Below, piece after piece: positions 27,251 to 34,895 of a DNA stretch of 34,895 bases (position 1 is the stretch's first letter; every line of letters begins with the position of its first letter). This stretch comes from an uncultured Actinomycetes bacterium (GTDB lineage Bacteria > Actinomycetota > Thermoleophilia > Gaiellales > Gaiellaceae): NCBI GenBank assembly GCA_903915545.1, contig CAIWTI010000138.1:1-34895 (forward strand), in the 5' to 3' direction. The position numbers and the translations under genes were made by a program. The notes under the pieces were generated by a model. It searched no databases, was not told the origin of the DNA, and was given only the letters and a program-made list of their open reading frames with translations.

Positions 27251-28212
27251 GGTCGAAGCTCCTCAAGGTTGGCGGCACCCTTGTCGTCACGGTTCTCGCA
27301 TGTGGCTACATCGTCTGGAAGATCGACATCGGCAAGACGCTCCACATCCTCGGCTCGGCCGATTTGGGGTGGCTCGGTCTCTCGGCCTTCCTGATGCTGA
27401 TTACGGTCGCGCCGATGACGTGGCGCTGGCAGCTCCTCTTGAAGGTGCGCGGGATCACCGACAACTACTGGTGGCTGACCCGGGCGTACTTCGTGTCGTA
27501 TGCCGTAGGCCAGGTGCTGCCGACGTCGGTTGGCGGCGACGCATCTCGTATCTACGAGACGGCGAAGCGTCACCCAGGGATGACCACACCGATCACCGGT
27601 TCGGTGCTCCTCGAACGGGCGCTCGGTGGGGCGGTCACGCTCGTCCTCGCCGCGATCGGGTTCATGCTCGCAATCGGCAGGTACCACATTCAGACGTACC
27701 TCTGGATCGAGGCGCTCTTCGTGGTGCTCACCGCGTTCGCTGGGATCGTCTTCTTCTCGCGCACCGTGCGGCAGTGGCTGCGGTTCGGGGTGCCGATCGC
27801 GCGCCGCTTCAAGATCGAGCGGCCCGCACGCGCGGTGTACGAAGGTATTCACGGCTACCGCGCGTATCCCTCAACCCTCGCCACGGTCTGTGGTGCAACG
27901 GTGTTCGTCCAGGCAGGTCGGATCGTCGCGATCTGGGCGGCAGGCCAGGCCGTCGGCGTCGACCTGTCGCTTCGACCCTACTTTGTGCTCGGCCCGCTGC
28001 TCTTCCTCGTAATGCTCGTGCCGTTCACGGTCAACGGACTCGCCGTTCGTGAGGCGTTCTTCGTCGACTTCCTTGGCCATGTCGGCGTTGGTGCCGATCC
28101 GGCGTTCGCGACGGGCTTCCTGTTCTTCGTGCTGACCCTTGTCCTCTCCCTGCCCGGACTGATCGTGCTGCTCTGGGAGGGCATCCGGCGCGAGCCAACG
28201 CCCGATGTCTGA
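27247..28212 (+). CDS. Flippase-like domain (LPG synthase TM / UPF0104) membrane protein
   Basis: 321 aa; YFVSYAVGQVLPTSVGGDASRIYETAKR, VLLERALGGAVTL, PFTVNGLAVREAFFVDF. ATGA overlap. Confidence 0.82.
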   Translation: MRSKLLKVGGTLVVTVLACGYIVWKIDIGKTLHILGSADLGWLGLSAFLMLITVAPMTWRWQLLLKVRGITDNYWWLTRAYFVSYAVGQVLPTSVGGDASRIYETAKRHPGMTTPITGSVLLERALGGAVTLVLAAIGFMLAIGRYHIQTYLWIEALFVVLTAFAGIVFFSRTVRQWLRFGVPIARRFKIERPARAVYEGIHGYRAYPSTLATVCGATVFVQAGRIVAIWAAGQAVGVDLSLRPYFVLGPLLFLVMLVPFTVNGLAVREAFFVDFLGHVGVGADPAFATGFLFFVLTLVLSLPGLIVLLWEGIRREPTPDV

Positions 28213-29095
28213 CCTTCCGAAGGTCGCCGCCGTTGTCGTCACACTCAACGGCCTACCGTGGCTACCACGATGTCTGGACTCGCTCGGGGATACCCCGACC
28301 GTTGTCGTTGATCACGGCTCAACCGACGGAACCATCGAACTCGTGCGCGAGAGCTATCCGCGTGTGCTGCTTGTTGAGCAAGGGAATCTGGGGATGGGTG
28401 CGGGCAACAACGCAGGAATGCGTGCACTCGCCGCGGACTTCTGGTTCCTCGTCAACTCGGACGCGTGGGTCGAAGCTGGAGCGCTCGACGAGCTTCTGGC
28501 GTTCGTGGATGCTCGCCCGCGCGCCGCTGTCGTGGGGCCGCGGCTTCTCAACACCGACGGGACGCTGCAGAAGAGCGTGCGCGCCGACCCGACCCTCTGG
28601 GGTCTCGCGACCGAGTACTTCTTCCTACGCAAGCTTGCGCCCAACACGCGCGTGATGAACCCGATGTACATGGGTGGGTTCGCTCACGATGCCGCCGCAC
28701 AGGTCGACTGGGTGTCGGGAGCAGCGCTGCTTGTACGCCGCGAGGCAGCGACTGAGGTCGGCCTCTTCGACGAGGCGTTCTTCATGTTTAGCGAGGAGTC
28801 CGACTGGCAGCGCCGGTTCCGCGACGCTGGTTGGGAAGTCTGGTTCGACGCCGCGGCGACAGTGGTGCATGTCGGTGGCGCCTCGCACGGCGGCCGGCTG
28901 TACGTCGAGAACCTTCGCGGCCATCTTCGGTGGTTTGCGAAACACCGAGGGTTGAAGACGGCGCGGCGCGCCCGGGTGCTGCTGCTGACGGCTCTACGCC
29001 TACGCACGCTCGTCTACCGAGGTGAGCGTGGCGCGTTGTACCGCGAAGGCGTGCGCTTCCTGTCGTCAGGTGACGTGGAGGCGCTGCTCTCGTGA
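28205..29095 (+). CDS. Family 2 glycosyltransferase (rhamnosyltransferase-like)
   Basis: VAAVVVTLNGLPWLPRCLDSL; VDHGSTDGTIELVRE; LGMGAGNNAGMRAL; VSGAALLVRREAATEVGLFDEAFFMFSEESDWQRRFRDAGW. Confidence 0.92.
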   Translation: MSDLPKVAAVVVTLNGLPWLPRCLDSLGDTPTVVVDHGSTDGTIELVRESYPRVLLVEQGNLGMGAGNNAGMRALAADFWFLVNSDAWVEAGALDELLAFVDARPRAAVVGPRLLNTDGTLQKSVRADPTLWGLATEYFFLRKLAPNTRVMNPMYMGGFAHDAAAQVDWVSGAALLVRREAATEVGLFDEAFFMFSEESDWQRRFRDAGWEVWFDAAATVVHVGGASHGGRLYVENLRGHLRWFAKHRGLKTARRARVLLLTALRLRTLVYRGERGALYREGVRFLSSGDVEALLS

Positions 29096-30945
29096 TCGAG
29101 TACCTGCGGCTCGCCTTCGCGACGTGCATCGTCTTGTTTCCAGGGCGCCTCGCGGCACGCGCGCTCGGGCTTCGGGATACCGCATCGACCGTGGCGCTCG
29201 GTCTCGCCTGCGTGTTTGTCGCCTGGGCGGTGGTGTTCACCGTGCACGCGACGGTGTGGTTTGGGCTGCTCGTCCTGTTCCTGATCTGCGTCGGGCTCTT
29301 TCTCGTCGCCAGGCGCGTTCGTCGCGTGCCGCGGATCGCGGGTCACCCCGCGGTCTGGTTGGTTGGGATCGTGCTCGGCCTGCTGCTTTGGCACGTTGCC
29401 GGGCCCGTGACCGGCGACGGCCTCTTCCACCTGGCACGTGTGCGCAAGCTCGTTGAGCTACCGGGCCTGCATCTGCGGAGCGTCGATGAGCTTGCCGGTG
29501 GCGGACTCCATCCGGGCTACGCCTTCCCGCTCTGGCATGGCTTCCTGGCATTTGTCGCTGCCCTCTCGGGGCTCGACTCCGGGTCGGTTGTGAAGCACGA
29601 GGCGGCCGTCTTGATGCCGCTCGCGTGCGCCGCTCTTTGGGAAGCGGCATTCCGCCTCTTCGGCTCACGGTCAGCAGCCTGGGCGGTGCTCCTCGGTCAG
29701 CTCGGCGCGCTGCTCTTTGCCGCCGGGCACGGAGGGTCGTTCGCGCTCCTCGCGCTTCCAGCGACCGTCTCGCGGGTATTGCTCGCCCCCGTCGCGCTCG
29801 CCCTCGTCTTCGGCTGGCTCGAGACGCGTCGCCGCGGCTATCTCGTTGGTGTCGCTGCGATCTTCGGGGAGCTCGCGCTCGTCCACCCGACGTATGCGCT
29901 CTTTGTGTTGCTTCCCCTTGTGGGCTACGCCGTGTTGCGGCCGCGCGAGTGGCGCGCAAATGCGGCGTTCTTCGGTGCCGCGATCGTGCCGGTTGGACTC
30001 GCGCTTGCCTGGCTCAAGCCGATCGTTGACGAGACGCTCTCGCATAATCCCGCGCCTGCGGAGCGGCTCGCCGAACTCCTCCGCTACGGCAACCAGCTGC
30101 AGGTGTGGAACGACCACCACTACCGGATGGGGGCGGGAACGATCACGCGGGCGGGCGCAGTCGTTGTGTTCGGAACGCTGTTGATTCCGTTTGCTGGTGC
30201 GGCGCTCCGACGGCGGTGGGGGGCCTTCGTACTCGGAGGCTCGCTCGTGATCTTGGGCACCGTGCTGATCCCGGAGATCTTCCCGCGGTTTGCCGATGTG
30301 GTGTCACTCTCCCAAGCCCGACGGGTAGCAGGCTTCATCCCGATCCCGTTCGCCTTCGCTGGCGGCCTCGCCGTGCTCTGTGGGTTCACACGCGCGACGG
30401 TGCCGGCCGCCTTGGTTGCGGGGGTTGGGCTGCAGATCGCGTATCCCGGCGATTTCAACTACAACCTTGCGCACCCAGGCCCCGCGGTGATCACGTGGTG
30501 GGCGGCGGTCGGGGGAGCCGGAGCGCTCGCGGCAGGATTCCTCGTTCGTCGCCACCGCCCGTTTATCGAACGGCGCTGGTCGGGAGGTCTCGCGGCGGCA
30601 CTCTTCGTCCTACCCGTTGCTGTTGCGGGATTCATCCATTGGAGTCCGTTCCAGCGAACCGATCCAGATGCTCTCTCGCCAGCGCTTGTCGCGGCGCTTC
30701 GACAGGTGCCGGCGCAGGCCGTCGTGATCGCCGATCCCCAGACGAGCTACCGGATCGCGGCTCTCCGTCCGGTCTATCTCGTGGCTGCACCACCCGTCCA
30801 TGTTGCGAATACCCGAGCGAACAATCCGTACGGTCGGTTCCGTGATGTTCAGCATTGGCTCGCGACCGGTGACCCAGCCGTGCCCAAGCGCTACGGTGCC
30901 ACCTGGGCCGTGCGCGGCTCGCGCCTCTATCGTCTGACCCCATGA
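29092..30945 (+). CDS. Large multi-pass membrane protein, glycan-locus associated (possible GT-C-like)
   Basis: 617 aa, many TM helices, GTGA/ATGA overlaps with GT neighbours. Family not firmly recognised. Confidence 0.6.
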   Translation: MIEYLRLAFATCIVLFPGRLAARALGLRDTASTVALGLACVFVAWAVVFTVHATVWFGLLVLFLICVGLFLVARRVRRVPRIAGHPAVWLVGIVLGLLLWHVAGPVTGDGLFHLARVRKLVELPGLHLRSVDELAGGGLHPGYAFPLWHGFLAFVAALSGLDSGSVVKHEAAVLMPLACAALWEAAFRLFGSRSAAWAVLLGQLGALLFAAGHGGSFALLALPATVSRVLLAPVALALVFGWLETRRRGYLVGVAAIFGELALVHPTYALFVLLPLVGYAVLRPREWRANAAFFGAAIVPVGLALAWLKPIVDETLSHNPAPAERLAELLRYGNQLQVWNDHHYRMGAGTITRAGAVVVFGTLLIPFAGAALRRRWGAFVLGGSLVILGTVLIPEIFPRFADVVSLSQARRVAGFIPIPFAFAGGLAVLCGFTRATVPAALVAGVGLQIAYPGDFNYNLAHPGPAVITWWAAVGGAGALAAGFLVRRHRPFIERRWSGGLAAALFVLPVAVAGFIHWSPFQRTDPDALSPALVAALRQVPAQAVVIADPQTSYRIAALRPVYLVAAPPVHVANTRANNPYGRFRDVQHWLATGDPAVPKRYGATWAVRGSRLYRLTP

Positions 30946-32195
30946 AGGTTCTCATCGTCTCCCTCTACTTCCCGCCTGCAGGTGGCGGGGGTACGGCCCG
31001 TCCGTTGAAGATGGCGACGCACCTGCCAGAGCTGGGGATCGAGACTCACGTGCTTGCCCCGAGCGGGTTCAACTGGGTGCACAACGACGAAGAGGCATTG
31101 GCGGCGCCGACGCTCGCATGGGTGCACCGCGCCCGGTACATCGGACCCCGTGGCCGTAAGCCAGCAGAGGAGCTGCGCGGCACGACGGGCCTCGTTCGCT
31201 ACCGCAAACACGCAGAACTCTTCGGCCGACGCTTGCTCGTGCCCGACGAGGCGGTGAGCTGGAACATGACTGCGCTTCCTGCCGCGATTCGCCTCGTGAA
31301 GCGCGAGGGAATTGACGTTGTTCTGACGACCTCACCCCCTGGCTCGGTTCACCTGATTGGTGCAGGAGTGAAGCGTGCGACCGGCGTGCCGTGGGTTGCC
31401 GATCTTCGTGATCCGCTCACCGGACATACCCACCGCAACATTGAGAAGTTCCTCGTGCGCGCGAAAGAGAAGGGATCGGCAGGTGTGGCTGAGATCGTTG
31501 GCCGGTACGCCGACGCTGTCGTCACTGTCTCGGGCGCGATCACCGAGGAGACGATCGCGCGCGGCGTGCGAGGCGAGGTCGCCGAGATTCCAAACGGCTG
31601 CGACTTCGACGACTTTGCGGGGCTCGAGTATCGGCGGGGCGAGACCTTCCGCATCACGCACGCGGGATCGTTCTTTGGCAAGCGCGATCCGAAGCCGTTC
31701 CTCACGGCGCTCGCCCGTGTTGAAGGTGTCAGCGTGCGGTTCGTGGGCGACTTTCGCGCCGCCGACCTTGAGTACGCGCACAGCTTGAACCTCGGCGACC
31801 GCTTCGAAGTGATCCCGTATGTGCCCCGCCAGGAGTCGCTACGACTTCAGCGCGACTCGGAGGCGCTGCTCCTGCTGATCGCCGAATCGGGCGGTCGCGG
31901 TCGTGCCGTGCTCTCGGGCAAGGTGTTCGAGTACCTCGCGGCCGAGCGACCGATCCTCGCAGTGGTGCCGCCGGATGGCGCGGCGGCCGACCTGATTCGT
32001 GAGGCAGGCGCGGGCGTTGTCGTCGCAACGGACGATGTCGACGGGATCGCGCGTGAGCTCGCCGGGCTCCGCGACCGCTGGCGTGCAGGCGAGCTCGACG
32101 CGCCGCCGCTCTCTGACGCATGGCGTGCGAAGCTTTCACGGCGAGCACGAATGCAAGAACTCGCTGACCTCCTCCACCGGGTGAGTGGGACATGA
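30942..32195 (+). CDS. Group 1 (GT4) glycosyltransferase
   Basis: MKVLIVSLYFPPAGGGGTARPLKMATHLPELGIETHVLAP; SPPGSVHLIG; VPWVADLRDPL; IPNGCDFDDF; LSGKVFEYLAAERPILAVVP. Confidence 0.9.
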   Translation: MKVLIVSLYFPPAGGGGTARPLKMATHLPELGIETHVLAPSGFNWVHNDEEALAAPTLAWVHRARYIGPRGRKPAEELRGTTGLVRYRKHAELFGRRLLVPDEAVSWNMTALPAAIRLVKREGIDVVLTTSPPGSVHLIGAGVKRATGVPWVADLRDPLTGHTHRNIEKFLVRAKEKGSAGVAEIVGRYADAVVTVSGAITEETIARGVRGEVAEIPNGCDFDDFAGLEYRRGETFRITHAGSFFGKRDPKPFLTALARVEGVSVRFVGDFRAADLEYAHSLNLGDRFEVIPYVPRQESLRLQRDSEALLLLIAESGGRGRAVLSGKVFEYLAAERPILAVVPPDGAAADLIREAGAGVVVATDDVDGIARELAGLRDRWRAGELDAPPLSDAWRAKLSRRARMQELADLLHRVSGT

Positions 32196-33505
32196 AGCGA
32201 CTGACAAGCGGTCTCTTCTTCGCGACCCTCTTCTGTTGCACCTTCGAGAAGGTCCACTGGAATGTCGCCGGAACCGTGTCGCTCGCTGACCTCCTGGCGA
32301 TCTGCTTCCTCACCACCTTCCTGATGGGTTCGCGCGCGCGTGTTCCACGCACCACTCAGGTGTTGATCGGTTTCCTCACGCTATTCCTCGTGCTCGATCT
32401 GATCGGCTTCTACGACCTGCAGACGGCGATGGATCTGCAGCAGTACACCAAGGGGCTCGTGAAGTGGCTGATCCACTTCGGATTCCTCGTCGGGGCGGTG
32501 ACCTGGCTCTACCGACGTGGACGTGACTACTACTGGAAGGCGTTTGCCATCTTCACGCTGGGCGTGCTCGCAAACGCTGGCTTCGGCATCCTTGAGCTCC
32601 TCGCAGCGCGCGCTGGAACGAATCTTGATGCCTACACCGTGTCCCCGCTCACGGGTGGCGCAAGCCAGATCAACGTCTACGGAGCTGTCGAAGGGCAGTC
32701 GGTGTTTCGGCCGAATGCCCTCACAGGCGACCCAAACCACCTCGGGATCATGATCATCGTCCCGCTGCTTGTTCTCGCACCGCTCTACCTGCGACTTGAA
32801 CGAGATCACCGGCTGCGGCGTCACCTTGGCCTTGCGATCGGCTTCTTGATCATCGTTGAGCTGCTGACGCTCTCGCGCAGTGGAATCCTCGGCCTCGCTG
32901 TTGGAACGCTCGTGCTCGCCGTTCCGTACCGCCACTACCTGCGTTCGAAGACGCTTCTTTACCCGCTCGGCGGTGCGTTCGCGGTACTCGCGGTGGCTGT
33001 CGCGTCGCAGTACCACTACTTCGAGGTCGTCTTCAAGTCGCGTGTGCAGACTGGAGGCGGCTCCGAGAACGCGCACTTCGCGGTCTACAGCTTCATCCCG
33101 GCCGTGCTCCACACCCACCCGCTCTTCGGACTCGGCTTCAACACGTTCTCTGTCTACTACGGCTTCATCACCGGCAAGACCAATTGGGGACCGCACTCCT
33201 ACTACGTGGCGTTGATCGTTGAGACGGGCCTCGTGGGCACCGCTGCGTTCGGCATGTTCCTCGTGTGGATCTTCGCGCGGCTTCGCCGAGCTCGGCTGCT
33301 TGGAAAGGCGCTCGCCGCAGCGCGCGACCCGCTGGCCGCTCGTGTGTCGCCGCTCGCCTGGGGGTACACAGCCGCGCTGCTCGGGACGATGGCCTCAAAC
33401 GCCTTCTACCTGACGATGCAGTTCTATTACTTCTACGTCTTCTTGGCGCTCGCTCTCGCGATGGCGCCGATCTTTGGCTCCTCCGCGAGTCGCTCGAAGT
33501 CCTGA
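32192..33505 (+). CDS. O-antigen ligase/polymerase-like membrane protein
   Basis: 437 aa, multi-pass; RPNALTGDPNHLGIMIIVPLLVL, LTLSRSGILGLAVG, LFGLGFNTFSVYYG, HSYYVALIVETGLVG are Wzy_C-like. Confidence 0.85.
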   Translation: MKRLTSGLFFATLFCCTFEKVHWNVAGTVSLADLLAICFLTTFLMGSRARVPRTTQVLIGFLTLFLVLDLIGFYDLQTAMDLQQYTKGLVKWLIHFGFLVGAVTWLYRRGRDYYWKAFAIFTLGVLANAGFGILELLAARAGTNLDAYTVSPLTGGASQINVYGAVEGQSVFRPNALTGDPNHLGIMIIVPLLVLAPLYLRLERDHRLRRHLGLAIGFLIIVELLTLSRSGILGLAVGTLVLAVPYRHYLRSKTLLYPLGGAFAVLAVAVASQYHYFEVVFKSRVQTGGGSENAHFAVYSFIPAVLHTHPLFGLGFNTFSVYYGFITGKTNWGPHSYYVALIVETGLVGTAAFGMFLVWIFARLRRARLLGKALAAARDPLAARVSPLAWGYTAALLGTMASNAFYLTMQFYYFYVFLALALAMAPIFGSSASRSKS

Positions 33506-33507
33506 CG

Positions 33508-34527
33508 ATGCGGATCTGTGTTCTCACGACGTCGTACCCGCGCGATGCGGACGACGTTGCTGGCGTGTTCGTTGCAGACACCGTGACGGCGTTGCGGGCC
33601 GCCGGCAACGAGGTCGAAGTTGTCTCGCCTGCGACCTTCCGACACTTCGGCATCGCCTACGGGGACGGAATCGTTCAGAACCTCCGTCGTCGCCCGCTGC
33701 TCCTGCTCGCGGTTCCGTTCTTCCTCATGAACTTCGCGCGCGCCGCGCGACGGGCGGCGCAGGGTGCGGACGTCGTGCACGCCCACTGGCTGCCGTCGGT
33801 GATCCCCGGCCTTGCAACCCGGCGACCGCTCGTTGTCCAGGTGTGGGGTACCGATCTTGAGCTCGCACGCCACGCACCGTTCCTCGCGCGGCTCCTGATC
33901 CGGCGTGCGCGTGTTGTCGTTGCCGCCTCAACGTTCCTTGCCGACGCTGCCCGGAAGTACGGCGCCCGAGAGGTGGTCGTCGTCCCGACGGGCGTGAGAA
34001 TCCCGGAGGGTGTCGCCGATCCTGCCGAGCCAGCACACGTGCTGTTTGTTGGTCGCCTCTCTGCCGAAAAGGGCATCGAGGAGTTCCTCGCAGCAACCGA
34101 CGGGCTGCCCCGCGTGATCGTCGGCGATGGCCCCCTGCGTGACCGCGTACCCGAGAGTGTTGGGTTCGTTCCACCGAGCGAGCTCGGGCCATATTTTGAG
34201 CGCGCGTCGGTCGTATGTGTCCCATCGCGTCGTGAGGGGTACGGGATGGTCGCGCGCGAGGCGCTCGCCCACGGCCGGCCCCTTGTCACGACGGGGGTTG
34301 GCGGGCTTGCCGATCTTGCGGGCGACGGCGTGACGTTCGTGCCGGTCGCAGACCGCGACGCGCTACGTCGCGCGATCGAGAGCCTTCTCGGTGATCGACA
34401 GACCGCACGGACGTTCGGCGCGAAGGCGCGTCAGCGTGCGGAAGCCGAGCTTTCGGTCACCCGCGAGCTGGCGACGCTCACCGAGGCCTACCGGCTGGCG
34501 GCAGCTCCACCGTCTCGCCGTGGATGA
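33508..34527 (+). CDS. Group 1 (GT4) glycosyltransferase
   Basis: MRICVLTTSYPRDADDVAGVFVADTVTALRAAG; VHAHWLPSVIPGL; VPTGVRIPEG; LFVGRLSAEKGIEEFL; PSRREGYGMVAREALAHGRPLVTT. ATG 33508 preferred over ORF-track 33265. Confidence 0.92.
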   Translation: MRICVLTTSYPRDADDVAGVFVADTVTALRAAGNEVEVVSPATFRHFGIAYGDGIVQNLRRRPLLLLAVPFFLMNFARAARRAAQGADVVHAHWLPSVIPGLATRRPLVVQVWGTDLELARHAPFLARLLIRRARVVVAASTFLADAARKYGAREVVVVPTGVRIPEGVADPAEPAHVLFVGRLSAEKGIEEFLAATDGLPRVIVGDGPLRDRVPESVGFVPPSELGPYFERASVVCVPSRREGYGMVAREALAHGRPLVTTGVGGLADLAGDGVTFVPVADRDALRRAIESLLGDRQTARTFGAKARQRAEAELSVTRELATLTEAYRLAAAPPSRRG

Positions 34528-34895
34528 ACTGCCGGCACCACCACTCGAATGAGAGCAGCGACCAGATAAGCAGGCGGCGGTTTGCCCGACCGGACGTGTG
34601 CTCCTCGAGAATCGAGCGCACGTACGCGGGCTGCAAGAACTCGTAGATCGCCGCATTGTCGTTTCCGAGGAGGCGATTGATGTAGTCGACGCTCTCTCCT
34701 CGGAACCAGCTCGCATCGGGTGCGCTAAATCCCTGCTTCGGACGCTCAGCAACTTGCTGAGGTACGACTGCAGACATCGCGCGGCGGAGAATCGCTTTAC
34801 CCGCACTGGTCTGCTCGTACAACAGCCGTTTGCCGGCCATGTTCTCGTCGACGGCAGGCGTTGCTCCGTCGCGTCGCACCTTGAGCGATGTGGGA
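34478..34895 (-). CDS. Asparagine synthase (glutamine-hydrolysing) family, C-terminal part (5' end beyond window)
   Basis: Frame open to the window edge: PTSLKVRRDGATPAVDENMAGKRLLYEQTSAGKAILRRAM...PKQGFSAPDASWFRGE...LLIWSLLSFEWWCRQFIHG, AsnB-like C-terminus. Confidence 0.8.
   Translation of the reverse strand, partial: PTSLKVRRDGATPAVDENMAGKRLLYEQTSAGKAILRRAMSAVVPQQVAERPKQGFSAPDASWFRGESVDYINRLLGNDNAAIYEFLQPAYVRSILEEHTSGRANRRLLIWSLLSFEWWCRQFIHGETVELPPAGRPR

Overview
High-GC, actinobacterial-looking window (taxonomy is inference only), almost wholly coding. Four blocks. (1) 1-5801 (+): tightly overlapping sulfur operon: class I Fe-S hydro-lyase alpha (partial) and beta, ComA-like phosphosulfolactate synthase, CysH (APS-reductase type), CysC, CysD, CysN, DUF4395 membrane protein. 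No sulfite reductase is visible, so sulfite could be routed to a C3 sulfonate. (2) 5851-9542 (+): secreted FlgD-Ig-like protein, O-antigen ligase-like protein, PIG-L deacetylase, small secreted WxL-like protein. (3) 9683-11546 (+): leuA preceded by an unlisted 29-codon Leu-rich leader ORF (9 Leu) with mutually exclusive hairpins, one of which sequesters the leuA Shine-Dalgarno. (4) 11615-34895: surface-glycan locus on both strands with three ATP-grasp ligases, two DegT aminotransferases, two SDR epimerase/dehydratases, a DUF4214-methyltransferase, glycosyltransferases, Wzx- and Wzy/ligase-like membrane proteins and a partial AsnB. It also contains a TetR-MFS efflux cassette with a 24-bp operator palindrome inside its promoter. 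Main finds: the sulfate-to-sulfonate operon, the leucine leader/attenuator, several apparently leaderless promoters, two ATP-grasp/downstream-gene junctions where the downstream gene has no ATG/GTG/TTG start and appears to use CTG, and a 14-bp hairpin with a start codon in its loop. No rRNA, tRNA, CRISPR array or transposon was recognised. Calls rest on reading the sequence and recalled family motifs; no searches or folding were run.
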